The notes: generated by a model from the sequence alone, not told the origin. 64,000 nt of DNA from Sphingomonas bisphenolicum (GCF_024349785.1 NZ_AP018818.1:496001-560000); one strand, 5' to 3'. Counted from the stretch's first letter, positions 17,251-26,280 are shown. Made by a program: numbers and translations.

Positions 17251-18803
17251 CCGAAATGATGGGCGCATGGCCCCACACCATCCCGCACGCGGCCAAGGCG
17301 GCGGCAGAGCGCTGGCCCGACCAGGCCGGCATCATCGAGGGCGACCGGCAATGGAGCTTCGCCGAGGTCTGGGCCGATGCGCGGGCCGCGGCCTCCGCCT
17401 TCCGCGCCAGCGGACTGCGCCATGGCGACCGCATCGCCCTCTGGGCGCCCAATGGCCGGACATGGATATTGGCGACACTGGGGGCGCAGAGCATCGGCGC
17501 GACCATCGTGCCGCTCAACACCCGCTTCAAGGGGCAGGAAGCCGCCGATATCCTGCGCCGGTCGAAAGCGAAACTGCTGTTCGTGCCGGAATTTTTTCTG
17601 GACACCGACTATCGCGCGCTGATCGCGGACGAGGATTTGCCTGATCTTGCGGAAGTGCTGCTGATCGACAGCGAATGGGACGCGTTCGTCGCGCGCGGCT
17701 GCGGTCCGGACGACGTGACGGTGGACGAAGCCCTATCCCACATCAGCGGCGATGACATCAGCGACATCATCTTCACCTCCGGCACCACCGGACGCCCCAA
17801 GGGCGTGCTGACGTCCCACGCCCAGGCGGTGCAGATTTTCGGCGACTGGGCCGTGCGCGTCGATCTGCGCGCAGGCGACCGCTATCTGGTGGTCAATCCC
17901 TTCTTCCACACCTTCGGCTACAAGGCGGGCTGGGTCGTCTGCTTCACCCGCGGTGCGACGATCGTGCCGATGGCGATGTTCGACGGCGCCGAAATGATCC
18001 GCCAGATCGAACAGAACCGTATCAGCTTCCTGCCCGGACCGCCCACCATCTACGTTACGCTGTTGCAGGAACTGGCCGGGGACAAGCCCCGCGACTTTTC
18101 CTCGCTGCGCGTCGCGGTGACGGGGGCGGCCCCGGTCGCACCCGCACTGGTGGAGCGGATGCGGCGCGAACTGGGCATGTCCAACATCGTCAACGGATAT
18201 GGCATGACCGAATGCGGCGCCATCGCCATGACCCGGCAGGGCGACGATGCCGACACGGTCGCGCACACCTGTGGCTATCCGCTGCCAGGAACGGAGGTGC
18301 GCTGCGTCGATGAGGCGGGCCGCGACCTGCCGTCGGGCCAAGCGGGCGAGTTGTGGATCCGCGGCCCATCGGTGATGCAGGGCTATCTCGACGATCCCGC
18401 CGCTACCGCCGAAGCAATCGACGCGGACGGCTGGCTGCATACCGGCGACATCGGCACGATCGACGCGCGCGGCTATCTCGCCATCACCGATCGCAAGAAG
18501 GACATGTATATTTCCGGCGGCTTCAATTGCTATCCCGCCGAGATCGAAAGTCTGCTCGCCGCCCATCCGGCGATCGAGACGGCGGCGGTTATCGGTGTCC
18601 CCGACGAGCGATTGGGCGAAGTCGGCAAGGCCTTCGTCATACTACGCCCCGGCCACAGTGCAGAGGCCCGCGACATTATCGCTTGGGCGCGCGCCAGCAT
18701 GGCCAATTACAAAGTACCTCGCCAGATCAGCTTCGTGGCGGCCCTGCCTCGCAATGCCGGCGGCAAGGTGCTGCGTATGGCGTTACGGGATTGGGAAGGC
18801 TGA
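17247..18803 (+). CDS. fadD3: FadD3-type HIP-CoA ligase
   Basis: A 518-residue adenylate-forming ligase. The P-loop IFTSGTTGRPKG lies at about 175-186, followed by GYGMTECGAI, the WLHTGDIG hinge region and a C-terminal catalytic lysine in NAGGKVLR. FadD3 adds CoA to the 3'-propanoate of HIP, committing rings C/D to breakdown. Start at 17247 overlaps fadE30 (ATGA). Last gene of the operon; a CCCCGCGCGGGG palindrome (18810-18821) follows the stop and the next gene is convergent. Confidence 0.82.
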   Translation: MTEMMGAWPHTIPHAAKAAAERWPDQAGIIEGDRQWSFAEVWADARAAASAFRASGLRHGDRIALWAPNGRTWILATLGAQSIGATIVPLNTRFKGQEAADILRRSKAKLLFVPEFFLDTDYRALIADEDLPDLAEVLLIDSEWDAFVARGCGPDDVTVDEALSHISGDDISDIIFTSGTTGRPKGVLTSHAQAVQIFGDWAVRVDLRAGDRYLVVNPFFHTFGYKAGWVVCFTRGATIVPMAMFDGAEMIRQIEQNRISFLPGPPTIYVTLLQELAGDKPRDFSSLRVAVTGAAPVAPALVERMRRELGMSNIVNGYGMTECGAIAMTRQGDDADTVAHTCGYPLPGTEVRCVDEAGRDLPSGQAGELWIRGPSVMQGYLDDPAATAEAIDADGWLHTGDIGTIDARGYLAITDRKKDMYISGGFNCYPAEIESLLAAHPAIETAAVIGVPDERLGEVGKAFVILRPGHSAEARDIIAWARASMANYKVPRQISFVAALPRNAGGKVLRMALRDWEG

Positions 18804-18809
18804 AACCAT

Positions 18810-18821
18810 CCCCGCGCGGGG
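18810..18821. terminator. Possible weak terminator between convergent genes
   Basis: CCCCGCGCGGGG can fold as a four-base-pair GC hairpin six bases after the ligase stop. No T-tract follows, so termination here is uncertain. Confidence 0.3.
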
Positions 18822-18836
18822 CGGAAAGTCAGGACG

Positions 18837-19910
18837 TCAGAGCCGCACGACCCGGCATTGCGGCACCGGGAAATCCTCTGCCTCGATCCAGCGCCACAGC
18901 GCCGTGCCGCTGCGATGCCCCGACATGTCGATCCAGTTGCCATAGCCCGGATCGCTGTCGGCGCAGACCACGACCACCCGGCCGTCATCCTCATATTGCG
19001 CCTGCGACCCGTTGACCCAGACCTTGCGATGCACATGGTCGAGCGATTCCATCCACCAATTGTCGAGCTGGAAATTCCAGAAGCGACAGGGCGGCGGCGT
19101 GGCTTCGATCACCAGCGCTTCGCCGGGCGCCAGGTCGTAATAGAGATGGCCGTACCAGATTTTCGGGTCGCCGCCCGCGCGATAGAAGACCTGCTGGTCG
19201 CCATCGTAAATCCGGTTGGGCTGGCCCATGAACCATTGCGACCAGTCGGCGAAGGTGTTGGCGGTGCCGCGCACCCATTGCGCCGCGCCGCTCAGTTGCG
19301 CATCGATCGTTGCGGGGGTCAGCAACGCCGGCAGCGCAGGCCCATCACTGATCCGTTCGATCTGAATGTCAGCAGGCGTTTCCGCCTTCTTGTCGTTGAA
19401 GGTCTGGCGCACGATCAGCAGCGTGGTATCCTGCGTCATAGGCAACCAGTTGCCCGGCTTGGGCGTGGCGCTGGCGATGATCTCGAAACTGCCGTCCGGT
19501 TCCAGCACGACGTCGGCAAATTCGATCTCCCCGGTCGACGCCATCGTGCCGTCGATCGCGTAGCGGTTCGCCTTGGCGCCGATGCTGAGATAGGGGACGG
19601 TGCCGCGTTGGCCGCGGATGCGATAGTCACGATCCCCCCGCACCACCGCCTGCTGGTAGAGATTGTCGGGATTGTCCGCACCGATCTTGATGGCATCGTC
19701 GCACAGCAGGAACAGGCGCGGAAAGTCCGGGTCGCTGGAATCCACCAGCATGTTCAGTGCGGTGCGGGTGAGGCGGCTGAGATAACGCAGCCCCTCTGCC
19801 TGATCGAGCGGGGAGGCCGGCGCATCCGGGCGATCGAGTATCTCCCCCGCCTGCGCCAGTTGCGCGCAAAAGCTGCGCCAGCGATCCGCCAGCCTCACAT
19901 CATCCGCCAT
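18837..19910 (-). CDS. Conserved protein of unknown function (DUF1214-like)
   Basis: A 357-residue soluble protein without a signal peptide. The C-terminal half is Trp/Tyr-rich (KIWYGHLYYDLAPGEALVIE, FWNFQLDNWWMES, GYGNWIDMSGHRSGTALWRW), reminiscent of DUF1214/DUF1254-type domains often found beside steroid and aromatic catabolism genes. I do not recognise an enzymatic motif. Start at MADDVRLADRW is chosen because AAGGAG lies seven bases upstream; a longer reading frame to 19982 would run into the receptor gene. It follows the TonB receptor by ten bases and is probably co-transcribed with it. Confidence 0.6.
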   Translation of the reverse strand: MADDVRLADRWRSFCAQLAQAGEILDRPDAPASPLDQAEGLRYLSRLTRTALNMLVDSSDPDFPRLFLLCDDAIKIGADNPDNLYQQAVVRGDRDYRIRGQRGTVPYLSIGAKANRYAIDGTMASTGEIEFADVVLEPDGSFEIIASATPKPGNWLPMTQDTTLLIVRQTFNDKKAETPADIQIERISDGPALPALLTPATIDAQLSGAAQWVRGTANTFADWSQWFMGQPNRIYDGDQQVFYRAGGDPKIWYGHLYYDLAPGEALVIEATPPPCRFWNFQLDNWWMESLDHVHRKVWVNGSQAQYEDDGRVVVVCADSDPGYGNWIDMSGHRSGTALWRWIEAEDFPVPQCRVVRL

Positions 19911-19920
19911 ATACCGCTCC

Positions 19921-22239
19921 TTAGAAGCTGACTTTCGCATCGACGCCGAAGGTGCGCGGCTTCTTGAACGATCCGGCTGCAAAACCGAGCGAGCCGAAGT
20001 CGATCGCGAAATCGAGATTCTTCTGGTTGGTCAGATTGTCGCCCCAGACGCCCAGTTCCAGCGTTCCGCTGCCCATAGCAATGTCCCCGAGTGACAGGCG
20101 CGCGCGCAGATTATGGTCGGGGCGCGACCGGGTTTCGACATTATACGGGTTCACCCGGTCCAGATTGTGGAAATAGACGGTGCTGCGATAGGCATAATCG
20201 ACCCGCGCTGTCAGCTCGCCGATACCGACCGGCACCATATATTGGCCGCCGACATGGGCGTTGAACTTGGCGGTCTGGGGCATCCGCGCCTCGTCGGCGA
20301 CATCAATGATCTGGTTGGTCGCCGGATCGCGGAACAGATAGCTCTTATATTTGGGATCGGTATAACCCAGCGATCCGTCGAAGGTCAGCCCCTCGGTCGG
20401 CGCCACGGTCAGTTCCGCCTCGACACCGCGGAAGCGGACCTGGCCCGCATTGACGATCAACGATGTTACGCCGCCGCTGCCGGCCGCGAACTGGTTGATC
20501 TGCTGATTGCTATAGTCGGTCTGGAATATCGCCAGATTGAGCCGCACGCGCCGGTCGAACAATTCGGACTTCAGGCCCGCTTCATAGGATTTCACATCTT
20601 CCGGCGCGAAGATATTGATGACCGCAGCCCGGGGATTGATGCCGCCCGAACGATAGCCCGACGATATCCGGACATAGGCCATGATCGCGGGCGTGAAACG
20701 GTAATTGATTGAACCCAACCACGACACATTGGTATAATCCACATGCCCCTTGAGGTTAGGAACGATGTCGCCCGCCAGCCTCAGCGTCTTACGGTCGCCG
20801 GTGAAGCGCGCACCGCCGGTAATCTCCATCCGGCCGTCCAGCGCAGCCGGCTTCCAGCTCATTTGCCCGAAGGCGGCCATGGATTCCGCCGTGCCGCCAA
20901 AAGCCTGCACCGGCGCCAGGTTGAGTCCCGCCTGCCCGCCTGGCAGTACGAAGGTCAGATTCTGCCGATTATATTCGGACGACTTTTCGTAGAAATAATA
21001 GAGGCCGGCGACATAGGACAGGTCGCCCATGCTGCCCAGCGCCTGAAATTCCTGACTGAACTGCCATTGCCGTTGCGGCGCGTTGTTGCCGTTGATCGGC
21101 GTCACGGCGCCGATCGAGGGCGCGAAGGTGACGGGATCGAGCACCACGCCATTTAGATAGCCGTTACCGCCCAGCGTCAGGATCGTGTCCTGGCTGAACT
21201 TGCGATAGGCGGTGATCGATTTGAGCGTCAGTTCGTCAATCGGTTCATATTGGATCGTCAGGCCGTGGCCCTGGATCTTGGCCCGCGCGTCGTAGCGCAG
21301 CTTGCCATCGCGATCGACGAAGCCGGCTTGCCGCACGTCGGTCTGCCGATCAGGTGAAACGAGGAAGGGGTCGCCGCCCAACGCCGCCGACTGGCCGAAA
21401 TAATTTTTCACGTCATCGGTGGCATAGAGCATCTGGAAATAGGGTGCGGTGGCGCGCCGGTCATTATAGTCGAAACTGTAATTGATTGTGACCTTGCCCA
21501 GATCGGCCTGCACGCCCAGCATCAGCGCATCGGCATTGGTGGCGCCGGGGTCGCGACTGTCGCTCGTATAGACATTGTCGATATAACCATTGCGCTGGCG
21601 GTGCATCAGCGACAGCGACGCCTTGATCGGCGACCCGCCGATATAGCCGGTGTCGATCCGCGCCTTCGCGAACCATTCGCTGAAGCTGCCATAGCCCCCC
21701 TTGACGTCGATCTTCATCTCGTCGGCCGGTTTTTTCGACACGAGCTGGATCGCGCCGCCCACGGTATTGCGGCCGAACAAAGTTCCCTGCGGCCCGCGCA
21801 ACACCTCGATCCGTTCCAGATCCACCAGATCGAACAGCGCGCCCGCCGACCGGGCGACATAGACGCCATCCAGATAGATGCCGACCCCCTGTTCCGCGAC
21901 CGAGGACGGTTCCTGATTGCCGATGCCGCGAATATAGACCGACGCGGCCGTCGGGCTGGTCGATTGCTGCATGATCGACAGGTTGGGCGTGAATTGTGGG
22001 ATCGACGTCACATCGACGATATTCTGCTTTTCCAGAAATTCACCCGCGAGCGCCGTCACCGCGACCGGCACGGTCTGCATCGATTCCGATGTCCGCCGCG
22101 CCGTGACGATGATGTCGCTCAGACCGCCACCCTCGGTCTCCTGTCCTTGCGGCGCCACGACCTGCGCCTGCGCCTGCGGCAATGCGGCGAGCATCCCGCC
22201 CAAAAGTGCGATCCTGCTGCATGATCCGAATATCGTCAT
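19921..22239 (-). CDS. TonB-dependent outer-membrane receptor
   Basis: A 772-residue receptor: signal peptide to ALPQAQAQ (about residue 26), TonB-box-like DIIVTARR, plug domain with RGIGNQ, GVYVARS and the LERIEVLRGPQGTLFGRN motif, then a 22-strand-type barrel ending in phenylalanine (KVSF). Sphingomonads use such receptors for uptake of steroids, aromatics and glycans; the substrate cannot be read from sequence, but gene context points to a steroid-like compound. Start at 22239 has GGAGAGAGAT directly upstream. The promoter region carries the TGCGTA/TACGCA motif shared with position 1271. Confidence 0.85.
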   Translation of the reverse strand: MTIFGSCSRIALLGGMLAALPQAQAQVVAPQGQETEGGGLSDIIVTARRTSESMQTVPVAVTALAGEFLEKQNIVDVTSIPQFTPNLSIMQQSTSPTAASVYIRGIGNQEPSSVAEQGVGIYLDGVYVARSAGALFDLVDLERIEVLRGPQGTLFGRNTVGGAIQLVSKKPADEMKIDVKGGYGSFSEWFAKARIDTGYIGGSPIKASLSLMHRQRNGYIDNVYTSDSRDPGATNADALMLGVQADLGKVTINYSFDYNDRRATAPYFQMLYATDDVKNYFGQSAALGGDPFLVSPDRQTDVRQAGFVDRDGKLRYDARAKIQGHGLTIQYEPIDELTLKSITAYRKFSQDTILTLGGNGYLNGVVLDPVTFAPSIGAVTPINGNNAPQRQWQFSQEFQALGSMGDLSYVAGLYYFYEKSSEYNRQNLTFVLPGGQAGLNLAPVQAFGGTAESMAAFGQMSWKPAALDGRMEITGGARFTGDRKTLRLAGDIVPNLKGHVDYTNVSWLGSINYRFTPAIMAYVRISSGYRSGGINPRAAVINIFAPEDVKSYEAGLKSELFDRRVRLNLAIFQTDYSNQQINQFAAGSGGVTSLIVNAGQVRFRGVEAELTVAPTEGLTFDGSLGYTDPKYKSYLFRDPATNQIIDVADEARMPQTAKFNAHVGGQYMVPVGIGELTARVDYAYRSTVYFHNLDRVNPYNVETRSRPDHNLRARLSLGDIAMGSGTLELGVWGDNLTNQKNLDFAIDFGSLGFAAGSFKKPRTFGVDAKVSF

Positions 22240-22281
22240 TATCTCTCTCCCGGCATGAATGCGTCTAACGCGCACCGCATA

Positions 22282-22311
22282 TGCGTCATCATTATTTATA
22301 TGATCTACGCA
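22282..22311. promoter_or_regulatory. Second copy of TGCGT-N18-TACGCA operator-like motif
   Basis: TGCGTC (22282-22287) and TACGCA (22306-22311) are spaced by 18 bases, identical to the site at 1271-1300. The symmetry extends to ATATGCGT (22279-22286) and ACGCATAT (22307-22314). It lies about 45-75 bases upstream of the TonB receptor start in an AT-rich island spanning roughly 22280-22360, and probably marks a shared regulator. Confidence 0.55.
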
Positions 22312-22401
22312 TATAGAGCATATAAAACGATATTATCAATATAATTCGCTCCATATTTCTCCTTGATGTGCGAGCAATTCCATAACAGGTGGCCGCCGCC
22401 C

Positions 22402-23475
22402 TCAGCGCATATGATCAAGCACCGCGCGCGTGACGGCGCCGGCCTTCAGCGCGGCAATGGCGTCCTCGACCTGCTCCAGCGGCCAGACATGACTGATCTG
22501 GTCGCGCAGGTTCAGGCGGCCCGTCCGCGCCTCCTCGATCAGCGTGGGATAATCGCGGCCGGGCCGCGCGCCGCCGTTCATGGTCGAGATGATCTCCCGC
22601 CCGCCCAACACGGCGTCGAGCGAAAGCCGCGCCTGCGTACCCGGCGCCGACAGGCCGATCAGCACCGTCCGCCCGCCACGCTTGGGACAATGAAGCGCCG
22701 CTTCGACCGCGCCGATCGCACCGCTACATTCGATCGCAACATCGATCGGACCATGCTGCACGGCCAGCGCTTGCGCCAACGCCATGCCATCCTGTCCCGG
22801 CTGTGCCACATGGAAATGGGCGGCGCCGAATTGTCGCGCGACGGCTTCCTTGGACGGGTTGCGATCGATCGCCAGCACCTCCGCCCCGGCGATCCGCGCG
22901 CCCTGCACCGCATTGACGCCGATGCCACCGATGCCGAACACCGCCACCCGGTCGCCCGCCTTGACCCTGCCGAGCACCCGCGCCGCGCAGGCCCCGGTAG
23001 ACACAGCGCAGCCGATCAATGCCCCTTGTTCGGGCGGCAGATCGTGAATGGCGAACAATTGCCCCGCCTTGACCAGGATTTCGCCGGCGAAGGAGGAGAC
23101 ATTGGCGAAGGAAGCCACCGGCCGCCCCTCCCACAGAAAGGGCCAGTCGGGCACATAGCCCCAGGTCGTATCGCAATTATGCGGCTCGTCCCGCCCACAT
23201 TCGCGGCACTGGCCACAGGGCGTCTGCGTCCCCACCGCGACCCGGTCGCCCACCGACCAGCCTTCGACGCCGGGGCCGACGTCCATCACCTCGCCCGCCG
23301 CCTCATGACCCAGCACCATCGGCGTGACCGCCTGCGGGATCGCCATCATGCCGATGTCGCTATGGCAGATGCCCGATCGCAACACGCGCACGCGCACCTC
23401 GCCCGGCCGGATCGGCCGCAGCGACAGGGCTTTGGTGATATGCAGCTGCGCGCCATCCCAGACCACGCCCCTCAT
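22402..23475 (-). CDS. Zinc-dependent alcohol dehydrogenase (MDR family)
   Basis: A 357-residue medium-chain dehydrogenase. Catalytic zinc ligands appear as Cys and His in SGICHSD and GHEAAGEV, the structural zinc site as CGQCRECGRDEPHNC, and the Rossmann motif as GIGGIG. NAD(P)-dependent oxidation of an alcohol or reduction of a ketone on the imported substrate is likely. Start MRGVVWDGAQ at 23475 overlaps the stop of the SnoaL gene upstream by four bases, giving translational coupling. Confidence 0.8.
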   Translation of the reverse strand: MRGVVWDGAQLHITKALSLRPIRPGEVRVRVLRSGICHSDIGMMAIPQAVTPMVLGHEAAGEVMDVGPGVEGWSVGDRVAVGTQTPCGQCRECGRDEPHNCDTTWGYVPDWPFLWEGRPVASFANVSSFAGEILVKAGQLFAIHDLPPEQGALIGCAVSTGACAARVLGRVKAGDRVAVFGIGGIGVNAVQGARIAGAEVLAIDRNPSKEAVARQFGAAHFHVAQPGQDGMALAQALAVQHGPIDVAIECSGAIGAVEAALHCPKRGGRTVLIGLSAPGTQARLSLDAVLGGREIISTMNGGARPGRDYPTLIEEARTGRLNLRDQISHVWPLEQVEDAIAALKAGAVTRAVLDHMR

Positions 23476-23987
23476 CGCGCCGCCCCCGCCAGCAGCGCAT
23501 AGGCCCAGGACGGATCCTCGCGATCGGCCCGGCCGTGCGGCGCATCCGCGCCCAATTGATCCATTGCCGCCTGATCCGCATCCCGGATCAGGCCATGGTC
23601 GAAAACCACGCTGCGATGGCTGAATTTCCACACGCCATCACGCCGTTCGTAGCGATCGAGATAACGGCCATAAACGATATAGTCGCGCGGTTCGGGGCCA
23701 TGGCTGCGATGCCAGGCCTCGACATGATGCTCACCCTCGGCTCGGTCGCCATCAACGACAAACAGGCTGTTGGCGATGCTGTGGCGGGTCGCCTGCCATG
23801 GCGCCATCGCCTGGGGCAGCCAAGCGACGAAATCGTCCGGGCCACCCCGGAACATAGCCCCATGGTCGTCGATGGCATCGTCATGATAGAGGGACCGCAC
23901 CAGCATGAAATCACGGCGGTCGCACCCCCGGCAATAGCGCATCAGCAGATCGCGCAGCGCCAATTGATCGAGCAGGGACTGGGACAT
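23472..23987 (-). CDS. SnoaL-like protein, candidate hydroxysteroid dehydratase
   Basis: A 171-residue NTF2-fold protein of the SnoaL_4 type: N-terminal RDLLMRYCRGCDRRD, central LYHDDAIDDHGAMFRG and C-terminal YLDRYERRDGVWKFSHRSVVFD. Size and these His/Asp-rich segments resemble bile-acid 7-alpha-dehydratases (BaiE type) and the SnoaL-like hydroxysteroid dehydratases reported in bile-salt-degrading sphingomonads; this is family-level inference only. Start at 23987 has AAGGAGGAT upstream. First gene of the leftward unit, divergent from the OYE-like reductase. Confidence 0.6.
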   Translation of the reverse strand: MSQSLLDQLALRDLLMRYCRGCDRRDFMLVRSLYHDDAIDDHGAMFRGGPDDFVAWLPQAMAPWQATRHSIANSLFVVDGDRAEGEHHVEAWHRSHGPEPRDYIVYGRYLDRYERRDGVWKFSHRSVVFDHGLIRDADQAAMDQLGADAPHGRADREDPSWAYALLAGAAR

Positions 23988-24025
23988 CAAATCCTCCTTC
24001 CATCGCGGCACATGATACGCGATCA

Positions 24026-24085
24026 ATTATATTTTATGTGGTACTACCGTATATAATCGTGATATATCGGCGTCAATAATACGCA
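24026..24085. promoter_or_regulatory. Divergent AT-rich promoter region with a TACGCA half-site
   Basis: Two TATAAT elements face away from each other: 24026-24031 on the minus strand (toward the SnoaL gene) and 24052-24057 on the plus strand (toward the reductase). A TACGCA at 24080-24085 has the same AATACGCAAA context as 1294-1302, but the partner half-site 18 bases away is degenerate (ATCGTG). This may be a weaker site for the same regulator. Confidence 0.4.
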
Positions 24086-24112
24086 AATAATGGATTTCAG
24101 GAGAGTCGATAC

Positions 24113-26248
24113 ATGGCCGCAGCCCCTGCCCTTTCCCGCCGTCCGGCCACGCTGCTGACGCCGGGCCGGATCGGTACGCTGAGCCTGCCCAACCGAATCA
24201 TCGTCACCGCAATGGGGGTGAGTCTGGCCGAGCCGGACGGCACCGTCGGCCGGCGGCTTATCGACTATCATGTGGCGCAGGCGAAGGGCGGCGCGGGCCT
24301 GATCGTCACCGGGGTCGCTGGCGTCGCCTGGCCGGTCGGCGCGGTACAGCCCAGGCAGACCGCCATTTCCGACGACCGTTTCCTGCCCGGCCTCAAGCGA
24401 CTGGTCGATGCGGTCCATGCCGCGGGCAGCCGCATCGCCACCCAATTGCATCATGGTGGCCTGGTCGCCACCCATAGCGCGGGCGAGGGTCATCCGCTGT
24501 GGGCGCCGGCCTATCCGCCGCCTTTCAAGGGCGACTTCCCCGATTATTTCCTGCCCGAGGAAATGGCCGCCTTCGCCGGCGGCAGCGTGCCGCAGATCAA
24601 GATACTAACGCGAGAAGATGTCTCGCTCGTTGTCCGCCAATTCGTACAAGGCGCCGCCCGCGCCAGAAAAGCGGGCTTCGACGGCGTCGAAATTCACGGC
24701 GCACATGGCTATCTCCTCTCCTCCTTCGTGTCGCCGTCGACCAACAATCGCGACGATGAATATGGCGGCAACCTGGCCGGGCGCGCGCGCCTGCTGCTGG
24801 AGGTGGTGCGCGCCGTCCGGACGGAGGTCGGCCCCGACTTTCCAATGTGGGTCAAGATCGATTCGCGCGAACTGGGCAAGGCGAACGGCATCACCCTGGA
24901 CCTCGCCGTCGCGCTCGCGCCGATGGTGGAGGCCGCGGGCGCGGACGCCATCACCGTGTCCGCCTATCATGATGTCGGTCAGGGCAAGCTCCATTCCGCA
25001 TCGAACATCCCGCACGAGCCCGCCGCGCATCTCGAAGCGGCGGCGGCGATCCGTGCAGCCGTCGCCATTCCCGTCATCGCGTCGGGCCGGGTCGAAATCG
25101 ACCGGGGCGAGCGGGGGCTCGCGCAGGGCGAATTCGACTTCCTGGCCATGGGGCGCAAGCTGCTGGCCGACCCGGACCTGCCCGCCAAGCTGGCCGCCGG
25201 GCGGATCGCCGACATCCGGCCCTGCATCTACTGCTATACCTGCGTCAGCACCGCCTATCTGCGCGAGCAGGTGCGTTGCGCCGTACGTTCCGAAACGGGA
25301 TACGAAGATCTCGACTGGACGCCCGCCAAGGCGCCGGGCCATGTCGTAATCATCGGTGGCGGGCCAGCAGGGATGGAGGCCGCGCGCCGGCTGGACCTGG
25401 CCGGCGCGAAGGTGACGCTGATCGAGAAATCCGACAGGTTGGGCGGCACGTTGCGGTTCGCGGCGCTGGCCTATGAACCCAATGAACGCTTGCTCGACTG
25501 GTTGCGGCATCAGGTCGGCCAGTCACAGATCGATGTCCGGCTGAAGACCGAGGCGACGCCGACGCTGATCGCCGCGCTCAAGCCCGACAAGATCATCGTC
25601 GCGACCGGCGCGGTGCGCGACATGCCGCCCATCCCCGGCCACGACCAGGATTTCGTCCTGTCGGGCGACGATCTGCGCGGGATGATGCTGGGCGAGGACA
25701 GCGCCGCGATCCGCCGCAAGACGAGCTGGTCGACGCGGATGGCGACCAAGCTGGGCGCGGCCACGGGCGCCACGGCCAATCTGGAACTGGTGCGCAAGGC
25801 GACCCATGCCTGGATGCCGCTTGGCAAGCGGGTGGTGATTATCGGCGGCGAGCTGGTCGGGCTGGAACTGGCGGAATTTCTGATGGAGCGGGGCCGCGAC
25901 GTCACGATCGTGGGCGAAGCGCCGAAATTTGGCGGCGGCCTGCTGCTGGTGCGGCGGATGCGGCTGATCGCGGAACTGCGCGAACATGGCGTGGCGATGT
26001 TCCCCGGTGCGCGCGACATTCGCATCGGCCGGAAGGACGTCGTCTTCGCCGCGTCGGACGGCACGATGCAGGGCATCGCAGCCGACCATGTCGTCGTGGC
26101 GATGGGCGCCCATGGCGACTCCACCCTGGCCGATGCGCTGCGCGCGCAGGGCCATGAGGTGGTGGAAATCGGCGACGGCACCGGCGTCACCTATATCGAA
26201 GGCGCGATGCGGGGTGCGGCGGAAGCCGTCGCTGCCATGGGCCGCTGA
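24113..26248 (+). CDS. OYE/2,4-dienoyl-CoA-reductase-like FMN, Fe-S, FAD oxidoreductase
   Basis: A 711-residue enzyme. The N-terminal TIM barrel (1-370) carries FMN and the EIHGAHGYLLSSFVSP motif. A 4Fe-4S cluster motif CIYCYTC-x11-C follows at about 374-392, then two Rossmann domains (VVIIGGGPAGMEAARR; RVVIIGGELVGLELAEF). BaiCD, BaiH and FadH share this architecture and reduce enones or dienoyl-CoA esters. The cysteine spacing CxxCxxC is one residue shorter than the CxxCxxxC of FadH and is closer to trimethylamine dehydrogenase. In context, reduction of a steroid delta4 or delta6 enone is plausible. GGAG precedes the ATG. Confidence 0.78.
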   Translation: MAAAPALSRRPATLLTPGRIGTLSLPNRIIVTAMGVSLAEPDGTVGRRLIDYHVAQAKGGAGLIVTGVAGVAWPVGAVQPRQTAISDDRFLPGLKRLVDAVHAAGSRIATQLHHGGLVATHSAGEGHPLWAPAYPPPFKGDFPDYFLPEEMAAFAGGSVPQIKILTREDVSLVVRQFVQGAARARKAGFDGVEIHGAHGYLLSSFVSPSTNNRDDEYGGNLAGRARLLLEVVRAVRTEVGPDFPMWVKIDSRELGKANGITLDLAVALAPMVEAAGADAITVSAYHDVGQGKLHSASNIPHEPAAHLEAAAAIRAAVAIPVIASGRVEIDRGERGLAQGEFDFLAMGRKLLADPDLPAKLAAGRIADIRPCIYCYTCVSTAYLREQVRCAVRSETGYEDLDWTPAKAPGHVVIIGGGPAGMEAARRLDLAGAKVTLIEKSDRLGGTLRFAALAYEPNERLLDWLRHQVGQSQIDVRLKTEATPTLIAALKPDKIIVATGAVRDMPPIPGHDQDFVLSGDDLRGMMLGEDSAAIRRKTSWSTRMATKLGAATGATANLELVRKATHAWMPLGKRVVIIGGELVGLELAEFLMERGRDVTIVGEAPKFGGGLLLVRRMRLIAELREHGVAMFPGARDIRIGRKDVVFAASDGTMQGIAADHVVVAMGAHGDSTLADALRAQGHEVVEIGDGTGVTYIEGAMRGAAEAVAAMGR

Positions 26249-26280
26249 ACTTTTTCAACGACAGGTACGGGAGAGACGGG

